Of a stretch of 27,669 nt of DNA, positions 7,212 to 15,742 are shown in pieces. Origin of the DNA: CAYFLR01 sp964343805 (GTDB lineage Bacteria > Bdellovibrionota_B > Oligoflexia > CAYFLR01); NCBI GenBank assembly GCA_964343805.1, contig CAYFLR010000074.1, positions 1-27,669 of the forward strand. Direction: 5' to 3'. A program made the translations under genes and the position numbers. The notes under the pieces were generated by a model. That model was not told where the DNA came from. It did not search any database and saw only the letters and a program-made list of their open reading frames with translations. The number at the start of each line of letters is the position of its first letter. Within the stretch, counting starts at the first letter, position 1.

Positions 7212-8046
7212 AACACAAGCATCGAACGAGTTATTTAATGTTTTTATGCCGGGAGCAGCTGAAATTATATCTATTGAAGATATGACAGCTCATGAAAAAC
7301 GCTACACCCTGAAAACAGCCGACCCTGTCATCAAAAACTATCAACCAGGACAGTTTCTAGAAATATCTCTGTTTGGATATGGAGAGATCCCCATTGGTTA
7401 CGCCAGCTCTCCCACTAGGAAAAATAGCTTTGATATTGTGGTAAGGAAAGTGGGGCGTGTATCTACCGCTGTCCATAATTTAAAAGTCGGTGACACCCTT
7501 TACCTAAGAGGTCCCCTAGGAAATGGTTTTCCGGTGGACCATATAAAAGGTAAAAATATCCTAGTTATTGCCGGGGGTGTAGGTTTATGCCCTACTCGAA
7601 GTCTTATTCAATACATTATGGACAACCGAAAAGACTTTAAAAACTTTACCCTCTTTTACGGTGCCCAGTCACCCAAAGGCCAACTCTTTTATGAAGATCT
7701 GGCCAATTGGCGAGATTCTGATGATGTGGAGTTTTATGAAACAGTAGATCGTCCTGATAAAAACTGGAAGGGAAATGTGGGAGTGATCACCAATTTATTC
7801 CGCAAGGTTCAAATCACCTCTGATACCGTAGTTGTGGTCTGTGGTCCTCCAATTATGTATCGATTTGTGATGTTAGAGCTGAATAAGTTGAACATTCCCG
7901 ACGATCATATTTTCCTCGATTTTGAAAGACGAATGAAATGTGGAATCGGCAAATGTGGACACTGTCAAATTAACGATAAAACAGCCTGTGTAGATGGACC
8001 CGTTTTTTCCTATCATGACATCAAACGGCTAGAGGAGGCAATATAG
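7204..8046 (+). CDS. hydG: Group 3b [NiFe] hydrogenase gamma subunit (FAD/NAD(P), HydG type)
   Basis: 280 aa ferredoxin-NADP reductase-like electron transfer subunit, similar to dihydroorotate dehydrogenase subunit K and sulfhydrogenase gamma. FAD site around residues 63-69 (PIGYASS replaces the usual PYSIS) and GPLGNGFP. NAD(P) site AGGVGLCPTRSLI (123-135) and CGPPIMY (213-219). C-terminal [2Fe-2S] site has Cys246, 251, 254 and 262. It reduces or oxidises NAD(P)H with electrons from the beta subunit. I start at ATG 7204, which overlaps the hydB stop by 8 bases and has GGGAG 6 bases before it. The open frame begins earlier at 7120, but that stretch is hydB sequence in another frame. No membrane segments. 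Confidence 0.95.
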   Translation: MGKTQASNELFNVFMPGAAEIISIEDMTAHEKRYTLKTADPVIKNYQPGQFLEISLFGYGEIPIGYASSPTRKNSFDIVVRKVGRVSTAVHNLKVGDTLYLRGPLGNGFPVDHIKGKNILVIAGGVGLCPTRSLIQYIMDNRKDFKNFTLFYGAQSPKGQLFYEDLANWRDSDDVEFYETVDRPDKNWKGNVGVITNLFRKVQITSDTVVVVCGPPIMYRFVMLELNKLNIPDDHIFLDFERRMKCGIGKCGHCQINDKTACVDGPVFSYHDIKRLEEAI

Positions 8047-8807
8047 TGGCATCAAAAGAAAAAGTAAAAGTGGCATTTTTTGACTTTGCTTCTTGCGAAG
8101 GTTGTCAAATTGAACTAACCAACCTCGGTGATAAGGTCTTCTTAGGTCTACTTGATTTTATTGAAATTGTTGAATTCAGAGAGGTAATGAAAGAGCAAAC
8201 CACTGAACCTATAGACATTTCATTTATTGAAGGAAGTTTTACAAGGGAGAAAGACCGAAAGCGTCTCACTGACATTCGAAGTCGATCTCATTTGGTGGTA
8301 TCTTATGGAGCTTGTGCCTCCACCGGTGGAATCAATGCTCTAAAAAACCATCAATACGACTATAAAAGATGCGTTTATGGAAAAGACTCGGAGATGGAAC
8401 ATCTATCGAGTACCGCTGCTAAACCCATCTGGTCAGTGATTCCCGTCGACTATCGTATTCATGGCTGCCCCATCGACAAAGATGAATTTGTCTATATTGT
8501 TTCTCATCTTTTACACGGGAAAGAGCCGGTTATACCCGAATATCCAGTTTGCGTTGAATGTAAAATGCGAGAGACGGTTTGTCGTTATCATGACAATGAT
8601 CACTGTTTAGGTCTCATATCCCGAGCCGGATGTGGAGCACCTTGCCCGGCTCATGGCATTCCCTGTGAGGCCTGTCGTGGATTTGTAGAAAATCCCAATG
8701 AACAAACAATGACCAAAGTCCTGATTGAAAAAGGTGGATTATCCAGAGAGAGAGCAGAAGAAAAATCCAAATTATTTACTGCATTGCTAAGGAGTGACAA
8801 GGAATGA
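8046..8807 (+). CDS. hydD: Group 3b [NiFe] hydrogenase small (delta) subunit
   Basis: 253 aa small subunit of the soluble type, without a Tat signal. The proximal [4Fe-4S] cluster ligands are visible as C17-x2-C20 (ASCEGCQIEL), C90 (YGACAS) and C141 (HGCPIDKDEF). The C-terminal region holds eight further cysteines (169, 172, 179, 187, 196, 200, 207, 210), enough for the medial and distal clusters. It passes electrons from the Ni-Fe site in the large subunit to the beta subunit. The GTG start at 8046 shares one base with the hydG stop and is preceded by AGAGGAGG at 7-base spacing, so the non-ATG start is well supported. Confidence 0.95.
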   Translation: MASKEKVKVAFFDFASCEGCQIELTNLGDKVFLGLLDFIEIVEFREVMKEQTTEPIDISFIEGSFTREKDRKRLTDIRSRSHLVVSYGACASTGGINALKNHQYDYKRCVYGKDSEMEHLSSTAAKPIWSVIPVDYRIHGCPIDKDEFVYIVSHLLHGKEPVIPEYPVCVECKMRETVCRYHDNDHCLGLISRAGCGAPCPAHGIPCEACRGFVENPNEQTMTKVLIEKGGLSRERAEEKSKLFTALLRSDKE

Positions 8808-10117
8808 AAGACATCAATGTCAATGTAAACCATATTACTCGTGTTGAAGGTCATGGAAATATTGTCGTCAACGTGCAAAACGGAAAAATTGAAAAATGTG
8901 AATGGCAAGTTCCCGAGGCTCCTCGTTTTTTTGAATCTATGATCAGAGGACGTCATTACAGTGAAGTGGCTCGGATCACCAGTCGAATCTGTGGAATTTG
9001 TGCCGTGGGTCACACTCTCGCCTCCATTAAAGCCACTGAGGATGCCTTAGGCATCAAAATAACCCCCCAAACGAGACAGTTAAGAACCTTACTCAAATTA
9101 GCAGAAGTTTTTGACTCTCATATCGTTCACCTGCTTTTCCTCGTGGCCCCCGATTTAATGGGTGCCAAATCAGTATTTCCACTAGTGCCAACCCATGGAG
9201 AGGTTATTAAGAAGGCACTTCGTTTGAAGAGATTTGGCCATGAGCTGGGATCCCTCATTGGAGGACGAACCACTCACCCCACCAAACCAGTACCTGGAGG
9301 ATTTGCCTCTTTACCTACTATAGAGGAAATCAAAGAGATTCATGAGAAGTTAGAATCAGAAGTGCAAAGTGACCTCAATGATATTTTGAATGTCCTCGTT
9401 TCTCTTAAAGACCAAATACCTGCTTTTGATCGGCCCACAGAGTACATTGCCTTGGCAGATCAAAATGAATACGGACTCTATGATGGAAATATTCAATCCA
9501 TCCTGCCCGACAACCAAAAAGAGAGTTGGCCAGTCAGTAAATATCTGGATATCACCAATGAATATGTGGTTTCTCAATCAACTGCAAAGTATTGTAAGAA
9601 TAAATTAGATACTTATGCAGTGGGGGCCTTAGCTCGCTTTAACAACAATTTCGACCTCCTCCATCCTGAAGCTAAAAAAGTCGCTGGAACCTTAGGAATG
9701 AGCCCACTTAATACCAACCCCTATATGAATAATATTGCTCAAGTGGTAGAGGTAGTGCATAGCTATCATGAGGTAAATCGAATTTTAGATGAGATTTTAT
9801 TAAAAGGATTACAAGACGAACCTCTCATGCAGCCCACAGAATACGGAACAGGTTTTGGTGCAGTGGAAGTTCCTCGTGGAATCCTTTTTCACTCCTACAC
9901 CTACGATGATGATGGCATGTGTACCAAGGGAAATTGTATTATTCCAACCAACCAGAACCACGCCAACATTCAGGCCGACTTTGAAAAAAGAGTTCCTGAA
10001 TTGTTAGATCAAAATGCCACGGAACAGGATATCGAACTCTCCCTGGAAATGTTAGTTAGGGCCTATGACCCTTGCATTTCTTGCTCAACTCACTTTCTCA
10101 AGGTTAAATTCGTTTAA
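8804..10117 (+). CDS. hydA: Group 3b [NiFe] hydrogenase large (alpha) subunit, catalytic
   Basis: 437 aa catalytic subunit. L1 motif SRICGICAVGH (Cys63, Cys66) near the N-terminus and L2 motif DPCISCSTH (Cys424, Cys427, His430) near the C-terminus supply the four thiolates of the Ni-Fe site. Only seven residues (FLKVKFV) follow His430, the likely tail removed after nickel insertion by the protease encoded next. The N-terminus (ITRVEGHG) and overall length fit group 3b enzymes, and the gene order beta-gamma-delta-alpha is that of Pyrococcus hydBGDA. The start overlaps the small-subunit stop by 4 bases. Expected reaction: reversible H2 oxidation coupled to NAD(P)H in the cytosol; cofactor preference cannot be read from the sequence. 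Confidence 0.96.
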   Translation: MKDINVNVNHITRVEGHGNIVVNVQNGKIEKCEWQVPEAPRFFESMIRGRHYSEVARITSRICGICAVGHTLASIKATEDALGIKITPQTRQLRTLLKLAEVFDSHIVHLLFLVAPDLMGAKSVFPLVPTHGEVIKKALRLKRFGHELGSLIGGRTTHPTKPVPGGFASLPTIEEIKEIHEKLESEVQSDLNDILNVLVSLKDQIPAFDRPTEYIALADQNEYGLYDGNIQSILPDNQKESWPVSKYLDITNEYVVSQSTAKYCKNKLDTYAVGALARFNNNFDLLHPEAKKVAGTLGMSPLNTNPYMNNIAQVVEVVHSYHEVNRILDEILLKGLQDEPLMQPTEYGTGFGAVEVPRGILFHSYTYDDDGMCTKGNCIIPTNQNHANIQADFEKRVPELLDQNATEQDIELSLEMLVRAYDPCISCSTHFLKVKFV

Positions 10118-10608
10118 TGGCAGATACTAAAGCGGCAACATCCTATGTTATAGGTCTGGGCAATTTTCATATGAGTGATGATGCCATCGGCATCCGGATG
10201 ATTGAACACTTGAGTCAACATTTGAACCACCCTCACACTCAGCTCTTAGAGCTGGGAGGGCGAAGCCTGGACCTTCTTCACTACTTTGAACCAGGTACTG
10301 CCAAAATTTTACTAATTGACGCTGCCCATATGGGACTATCCGCAGGACAAGCGACTGTCTTTTCACCCGATGAAGCGAAATCTCTCAAATATCTAAAAAA
10401 CTATTCCACTCATGAGGGGGATCTGTTTTTTGTTATTGAGTTAGCAGAAAAACTTGGGTACTTTCTACCACCAATTAAGATTTTGGGAATTGAACCCCAA
10501 AATATGACTTCTGGTATGGAATTATCGGATGAGCTAAAAGGGAATCTACCTTTTTACACAAAGTTAGTACAAGATGAGATGGATGCAGATTGGTTGAAAG
10601 CCAACTAA
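10117..10608 (+). CDS. Hydrogenase maturation protease (HycI/HybD family, peptidase M52)
   Basis: 163 aa endopeptidase that removes the C-terminal tail of the large subunit once nickel is in place. The family motif GLGNFHMSDDAIGIR (residues 13-27) opens the protein. The nickel-contacting positions known from HybD appear as an acidic residue at 21-22 (Asp where HybD has Glu), Asp68 in LIDAAH and His99 in YSTHEGD. The ATG shares its A with the large-subunit stop (TAATG), so the two are translationally coupled and the enzyme is most likely specific for that subunit. It is the last hydrogenase gene proper; the sensor kinase begins 22 bases later. Confidence 0.93.
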   Translation: MADTKAATSYVIGLGNFHMSDDAIGIRMIEHLSQHLNHPHTQLLELGGRSLDLLHYFEPGTAKILLIDAAHMGLSAGQATVFSPDEAKSLKYLKNYSTHEGDLFFVIELAEKLGYFLPPIKILGIEPQNMTSGMELSDELKGNLPFYTKLVQDEMDADWLKAN

Positions 10609-10630
10609 TTCTATCACGAGGAATGAGAAA

Positions 10631-12070
10631 ATGAGCAGCAAATATCACAATTGCTATGAATTGCCCTTACCTGCGGCCAACGATGAAGCAAATATCTTGT
10701 TTGACGATCTCACTCCATCCCTCTCTTTACGAAAAAGCCTGTCTATTGAGTATGTTACTTGGTTCTGTCACCTCAGGTGGATCTTTATCTGTGCCATGCT
10801 TTTATTAGGAATTGTGACCAGTATAGATGTTATTACTGAACAATTTTCTTTAGATAAGAACCTAAAATGGCCCTTTGGAGTGGCCGTTTTTCTCTCTTTT
10901 TGTAACATTTTCTATCAACAAATCCTGATCAAAGCCCAGCGTTTAGTGAAGTGGAACCTCCTTATTCAGATCATTGTGGATTTGGTGGTTTTAACTATCG
11001 CCGTTCACTTTATTGGATCCGTTGAAACCCATATTTCTCTCACCTATTTATTCCACATTGTTTTAGCCTGCATCTTTTTCAAACCCTTTCAAGCAATGAC
11101 CCTTGTTCTTTTGTCCATGGGACTCTTTTCCTCACTTTTGTTACTTGAAAGTTACGGTGTCTTCCCTCCCTCCTCTATATTTGTCGGTACTTTTAGAAAC
11201 GATCTAACTAATAACCCTAATCTCTTTGCCTTTAACCTCCTTACAGTTTTTGTTATTTGGTTCATCATCTGGTTTTTAACCACTCAAATTACCAGAACCA
11301 TCCGCAAAAGAGACCGGATGCTCAATGAGGTGAACCAGAGTCTAATCACCCTGCAAGAAGAAAAAAATAAGCATATGCTACGAACCACCCATGAACTGAA
11401 AGCACCTTTTGCCGCTATTCAAGCCAATGCCCAACTGCTGATGCAGGAGATTCTTTGTCCCCTAAATGATGATGCTAAAGACATAGTTAACCGGATTATA
11501 AAACGGTGTAAAAAACTCACCACCACTATTTTAGAAATGTTACAACTGGCGAATCTCCGTTCGGAAACCGCTCAAAAAGTAGAATTTAAAGAAATAGACT
11601 TAAAGAAGATAATAAATTACTGTATAAAGCTAATTGAGCCGGTGGCGGTAGAAAGAAAAATCACTCTCAATATCGAGGTAGAATCCTGTCTCACCATAGG
11701 AGTGGTTGACCATTTAAAGATGCTGCTGGGCAATATCATATCCAACTCCATTTTATATTCCCATAAAGAAGGGAGTGTAAATATTACCTGCAACTATCTA
11801 CCGAACAAAGATTGTTTGATAACGGTAGAGGACAGTGGAATTGGTATTCATGCTGATAAACTGGACAGGGTTTTTGATGAGCATTATCGAACAGAGGAAG
11901 CACTGCAACACAATGCCCTCTCTTCGGGATTAGGACTCTCGATAGTCCGCCATATTGCCCTCACTCATCACGTCGGTCTCAAAGTGGAAAGTGAAGTGGG
12001 GGTCGGAACTAAATTTAGCTTGGTGTTCCCTAACGTGGAAGAACATCAATTAAAAAATATTAAAAGTTAA
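10631..12070 (+). CDS. Six-TM membrane sensor histidine kinase
   Basis: 479 aa. The N-terminal half has about six hydrophobic segments (roughly 43-66, 80-100, 110-130, 135-155, 157-175, 198-218) with almost no periplasmic loops, suggesting it senses something in or near the membrane. A short linker coil (225-248) leads to the HisKA phosphorylation site HELKAP with His254. The HATPase domain shows the N-box at 368-372, G1 DSGIGI (401-406) and G2 GLGLSI (433-438). Ribosome-binding site GAGGAATGAG precedes the ATG. It lies 22 bases after the hydrogenase protease and 13 bases before a response regulator, so it forms a two-component pair in the hydrogenase operon. Control of hydrogenase or the redox state is inference. 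Confidence 0.92.
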   Translation: MSSKYHNCYELPLPAANDEANILFDDLTPSLSLRKSLSIEYVTWFCHLRWIFICAMLLLGIVTSIDVITEQFSLDKNLKWPFGVAVFLSFCNIFYQQILIKAQRLVKWNLLIQIIVDLVVLTIAVHFIGSVETHISLTYLFHIVLACIFFKPFQAMTLVLLSMGLFSSLLLLESYGVFPPSSIFVGTFRNDLTNNPNLFAFNLLTVFVIWFIIWFLTTQITRTIRKRDRMLNEVNQSLITLQEEKNKHMLRTTHELKAPFAAIQANAQLLMQEILCPLNDDAKDIVNRIIKRCKKLTTTILEMLQLANLRSETAQKVEFKEIDLKKIINYCIKLIEPVAVERKITLNIEVESCLTIGVVDHLKMLLGNIISNSILYSHKEGSVNITCNYLPNKDCLITVEDSGIGIHADKLDRVFDEHYRTEEALQHNALSSGLGLSIVRHIALTHHVGLKVESEVGVGTKFSLVFPNVEEHQLKNIKS

Positions 12071-12083
12071 AAGGAGAAAAATT

Positions 12084-12467
12084 ATGCACAAGATATTGAT
12101 TGTTGATGATGACCAGGATTTTGTAAATGCTACATCCTTAGTGCTTTCCAAATCAGGTTATGAGGTTTACTTTGAGCTCAGCGCTAACAGTGCCATGGGT
12201 CGGATCAAAGAAATTAAACCCGACTTAATCATTCTTGATGTGATGTTTCCTGAAAATCCCTCTGCAGGTTTTGAGTTAGCGAGAGAGATCCAACATGTAT
12301 ATGATAATCTCCCCATCATAATGCTCACTGCCATCAATGAAAAATTCCCCCTCGGCTTTCAAAATGAACACATAGATGAAAGCTGGCTGCCTGTTGAAGT
12401 TTTCTTAGAAAAACCAGTCGAATTTGACCTTCTAAAAAATAAAATTGCAGAGATGCTTGACTCTTGA
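12084..12467 (+). CDS. Single-domain response regulator (receiver only)
   Basis: 127 aa CheY-like receiver with all key residues: acidic pocket Asp8-Asp10, phosphorylation site Asp52 (LIILDVMFPE), Thr82 and Lys110 (LEKP). A short insertion FPENPSAGFEL after the phosphosite and another around 86-103 distinguish it from CheY. No DNA-binding or enzymatic output domain is attached, so it must act by protein contact or as a phosphate relay. It lies 13 bases after the sensor kinase with a clear AAAGGAG ribosome-binding site; the two are almost certainly partners. Confidence 0.92.
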   Translation: MHKILIVDDDQDFVNATSLVLSKSGYEVYFELSANSAMGRIKEIKPDLIILDVMFPENPSAGFELAREIQHVYDNLPIIMLTAINEKFPLGFQNEHIDESWLPVEVFLEKPVEFDLLKNKIAEMLDS

Positions 12468-12535
12468 CGGCAACCCCTCATTTTGATACTGTCCGCTATT
12501 CGTTCTTTTTACCCAATTTGTTTGAGAGGTTTTTA

Positions 12536-13918
12536 ATGTCAAAAGTTGTTTCGTTGTTAATGGGTGCTGCTATATCTATGCTAAGTTTTTCTCCCTTAGC
12601 TTTAGCAGCGAGTGAACAAGGACATAAGTTCTCCCCACCCCTAGTTTCTTTAATACCCTTTTTGCTCATTTTATTAGTGATCGCTTTTTTTCCACTCCTT
12701 CCCAAGGTGAGTCATTGGTGGGAGCACAATAAAAATAGAGCGCTAGTATCTGCTATTTTGGGTATTCCGATGGTCATTTATATTGGAATGAATGATTATC
12801 ACCAAGTCATCCATACTGGAATTGAGTACTTTCAATTTCTCTCCTTGCTGGCAGCTCTTTTTATCACCGCAGGTGGGATTCACATTTCCGGGGACATTAG
12901 AGCCACTCCCAAAAATAACAGCATCATACTTTTGATCGGTTATTTTATAGCATCTATTGTAGGTACAACAGGGGCAGCAATGATTCTTATCTATCCCATT
13001 TTACGAGCCAATAGCGCCCGTAAACATGTGATGCACACCATCATATTTTTTATCTTTATCGTATGTAATACCGGTGGTTTGTTATCTCCTATTGGTGATC
13101 CACCACTATTTCTCGGTTTCTTAAGAGGGATTGATTTCTTCTGGTTTCTAAAATTATTCCCACTTTGGGTTGTAAATGGTATCGTGATTTTCATTGTCTA
13201 TTATATCTTGGACTCCTATTATTTTAAGAAGGAAGACCATAAAGATGTAATGATGGATATTCATGTGGCCACTCCCATTAAACCCATTGGAACTTGGAAT
13301 TCGGTCTTCCTTATTGGCGTTGTACTTAGTGTAGCGCTTGCTATCCCAACTCCTTACCGTGAAATGATCATGGCTGTGATGGCGGGTGGTTCTTTGCTTT
13401 ATTGGAAAAAGTCAGAGGTTGCCAAAAAAGCGAGAGTATTGAACCGTTTCTCCTTTCACGCTATCATTGAAGTGGCGGTAGTTTTTGCAGGAATTTTTGC
13501 TACTATGATGCCTGCTCTTATGTACTTAGGACAAAATGGCAGTCAGCTCGGCGTTGACTCTCCAATGAAATTTTTCTTCCTCACAGGTATCTTCTCCAGT
13601 TTCCTTGATAATGCCCCAACCTTCTTAGTATTCCTTGAGCTTGGATTGAGCGTTGAAGGGTTAAAAGAAGCTGCTGAGATGATGCATGGTAAGTCAGCCG
13701 TGATTTTAGGAGCCATCAGTGCAGGTGCCGTTTTTATGGGTGCCAACACCTATATTGGTAACGCTCCCAACTTTATGGTTAAAGCTATTGCAGAAGAGCA
13801 AGGTGTAAAAATGCCTTCCTTTTTCGGCTATTTGATTTGGTCGGTGATTATTTTATTCCCACTCTTCTCCTTTATCGCTTGGTTATTTTTTGTAAAACTA
13901 CCCTTTCCACTTTTTTAA
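12536..13918 (+). CDS. NhaD/CitMHS-like membrane ion transporter (putative sodium:proton antiporter)
   Basis: 460 aa polytopic inner-membrane protein of the ion transporter superfamily (NhaD, ArsB and citrate transporters; closest to the CitMHS_2 group PF16980 by recollection). It has an N-terminal signal-like segment ending SPLALAA, then about eleven hydrophobic helices. The diagnostic re-entrant segment CNTGGLLSPIGDPPLFLGF lies near residues 178-196, and a second one around FLDNAPTFLVFLELGL and ANTYIGNAPNFMVKA. I start at ATG 12536 because GAGAGG sits 6 bases upstream; the frame is open from 12464 but that part overlaps the response regulator stop and lacks a start signal. The substrate (Na+/H+ or a carboxylate) cannot be told from the sequence. 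Same strand as the hydrogenase genes. Confidence 0.82.
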   Translation: MSKVVSLLMGAAISMLSFSPLALAASEQGHKFSPPLVSLIPFLLILLVIAFFPLLPKVSHWWEHNKNRALVSAILGIPMVIYIGMNDYHQVIHTGIEYFQFLSLLAALFITAGGIHISGDIRATPKNNSIILLIGYFIASIVGTTGAAMILIYPILRANSARKHVMHTIIFFIFIVCNTGGLLSPIGDPPLFLGFLRGIDFFWFLKLFPLWVVNGIVIFIVYYILDSYYFKKEDHKDVMMDIHVATPIKPIGTWNSVFLIGVVLSVALAIPTPYREMIMAVMAGGSLLYWKKSEVAKKARVLNRFSFHAIIEVAVVFAGIFATMMPALMYLGQNGSQLGVDSPMKFFFLTGIFSSFLDNAPTFLVFLELGLSVEGLKEAAEMMHGKSAVILGAISAGAVFMGANTYIGNAPNFMVKAIAEEQGVKMPSFFGYLIWSVIILFPLFSFIAWLFFVKLPFPLF

Positions 13919-13931
13919 ATGAAGAAGGACT

Positions 13932-14399
13932 ATGGGACGTTTAATTGGAATTTTTATTCTCTTCCACTTTTTGTGGACAGGGCTTGGGGCTGAAGAAAAC
14001 CAGAACAAGAATGGAGATAAGCCCCAGGCGAAAGAAGATAGTTCCGATTTTAAATTCGACACCAGTTTTGCAAATAAAAAGAAAGACCGGCATCGACAAT
14101 GGAAACCGACCAAGTGTAAATCAAGATGGCGTAAGATTCGTGAGGAGTGCAATGACCCAGCAACTAAAGGAAAATACGCCATCACCTTTATTCCCTATCC
14201 CATCAACCCTACATATAAAAAATATCGCGATCAATTTAAGGCCATTGATCCTAAAAACCCTTTAAAAGCCTGTATGGATGAAATAATCAAAACGGCTGTG
14301 GGTAATATGATTATGATTGAAGAGTTTGAGGAGTTTATAAAAAGTCACTGCATTTCCTTAGGTGCAGGTGCAGAGCCAAAGATTTTTAAACCATGGTAA
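13932..14399 (+). CDS. Small secreted protein with four cysteines, unknown
   Basis: 155 aa. A cleavable signal peptide (MGRLIGIFILFHFLWTGLGA, cut probably after Ala20) is followed by a very charged linker (about 21-55) rich in Lys, Glu and Asp. The remaining domain holds four cysteines (62, 73, 114, 140), an even number suited to two disulfides in the periplasm. I recognise no family. It begins 13 bases after the transporter stop with an AGAAGGA ribosome-binding site and overlaps the next gene by 7 bases, so it starts a run of three coupled exported proteins. Confidence 0.75.
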   Translation: MGRLIGIFILFHFLWTGLGAEENQNKNGDKPQAKEDSSDFKFDTSFANKKKDRHRQWKPTKCKSRWRKIREECNDPATKGKYAITFIPYPINPTYKKYRDQFKAIDPKNPLKACMDEIIKTAVGNMIMIEEFEEFIKSHCISLGAGAEPKIFKPW

Positions 14400-15742
14400 A
14401 AAGAACCCAGATCTTTGTAATTTTAATTCTGAGCTTTCTTGCCAATCCACTCTGGGCACAGGACCCTCTTCTCAATCTTAACCTACAGGTGAACAAAGAA
14501 AAAAATGTAGAGAGTGAACTGGTGGAAATACTCTACTTTCCACCTTGCAAATTGCTTTGGTGTGCCATGGGTAATATTGCCCTTCGTCACACCGATACCA
14601 AGTCAGGCCAAGATACGGTTTATTCTTTTATCGATTTTGACACGAATGAATGGAAGGTTATGCTTTCCTATCTCAATTCGCCCAAATCCCCCACCCCTTT
14701 CACCAAACTCCCCTTCCAAAAATTTATAAAAAAGATTAAAAAGCTCAATCTAACTCTGATTGGCTACCCTCTCTACCTATCCAATCAGGTTCTGGCAAAA
14801 CTCAAAAGAAATCTGAATAATAACCTGGACTCTTTTAATGAAGATCAACAGAAAGAGCATCAGCTGACCCTTTCTGTCTCCATCCTCCCCTTTTTCCATC
14901 TGCTGATGAATACTATTTTTCAAAATGAACTGCAGGAGTTTGCTCGCTTCTCTCTCTTTCAAAGTGGAGAAAAGTATTACTCCCCTAGGGATTATTTTCG
15001 CTATTACCTAAAGGAGTTCCCTTTACTTGTGGTTTTTCTAGAAATTCTTTCTAATCAGAAAATTGATCACCCTTTGCAAGCTCAACATTTGCTCCAGCTC
15101 CCCGAATACCTGATCAGCGCCCTAGAAAATATCTCTCGTTATTTTGGCAGTAATAAAACCCCAGCAGCTTTGCTGCCCACCACCTTTTTAGGTTCGAAGA
15201 ACACCCATTCTATAGCCAAGAAAGAGCCTGCTAAAAGGTTATCTGGCCTACAGAAATTCTTAATCTACTACTCGATTTTACCGAGTCTCTTACTCTTTCT
15301 CTATACCTTTGTTCGCATGAACCCTGACAATGAAGACCTCATTGCTTTTTCTAAAAAAGCTATTTTTGCCCTCACTTCCCTCTTTGGCATCTTCACCTTC
15401 TCTGTTTCCTGCCTGCTCTTATATGCATGGATTTTTGCAAGCAACCAATTCACATTTGGCAACCCCCTGCTCTTTCTCTATTGGCCAACAGACTTAATCC
15501 TCATTGCAGTCTTTTTCAGCCACCGAAAGAGTATGGAAAAATTTAACTTGCCCCGTTTACTTCCTGGTTACCTCCTTGCCCATGTGGTCACCATCATTCT
15601 TTTTTCCCTTGTCCAGTATATGCAACACTTTCCTCAACGGGTTGAGTACCTTTCACTCAATACAGCTTTTTTCTATGCTATTTTTTATTTCTCATATCGT
15701 CATTTTCTGCCAAAGCCCCCTCAAAAAACGTTGGCCTCATGA
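14393..15742 (+). CDS. Signal-peptide plus five-TM envelope protein, possibly Lnb_N/DUF4105-like
   Basis: 449 aa. The signal peptide ends ...NPLWAQ near residue 23. A soluble part to about residue 285 is followed by five hydrophobic segments (288-308, 324-349, 357-377, 389-409, 418-436). The layout, the segment MGNIALRHTDTKSGQDTVYSF after the first strand and the C-terminal FGNPLLFLYWPTDLILIAVFF resemble Lnb_N/DUF4105 proteins of Bacteroidetes, which combine a periplasmic domain with C-terminal helices. The family's usual Gly-His and Asn-Cys residues are not clearly present (GN replaces GH), so if related it is divergent or inactive. Overlaps the previous gene by 7 bases and the next by 4. 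Function unknown; the family link is tentative. Confidence 0.72.
   Translation: MVKRTQIFVILILSFLANPLWAQDPLLNLNLQVNKEKNVESELVEILYFPPCKLLWCAMGNIALRHTDTKSGQDTVYSFIDFDTNEWKVMLSYLNSPKSPTPFTKLPFQKFIKKIKKLNLTLIGYPLYLSNQVLAKLKRNLNNNLDSFNEDQQKEHQLTLSVSILPFFHLLMNTIFQNELQEFARFSLFQSGEKYYSPRDYFRYYLKEFPLLVVFLEILSNQKIDHPLQAQHLLQLPEYLISALENISRYFGSNKTPAALLPTTFLGSKNTHSIAKKEPAKRLSGLQKFLIYYSILPSLLLFLYTFVRMNPDNEDLIAFSKKAIFALTSLFGIFTFSVSCLLLYAWIFASNQFTFGNPLLFLYWPTDLILIAVFFSHRKSMEKFNLPRLLPGYLLAHVVTIILFSLVQYMQHFPQRVEYLSLNTAFFYAIFYFSYRHFLPKPPQKTLAS

Noticed and set aside
12464..12535. Upstream extension of the transporter gene
   Set aside because: It starts at a TTG overlapping the response regulator stop without any start signal, while ATG 12536 has GAGAGG at 6-base spacing.
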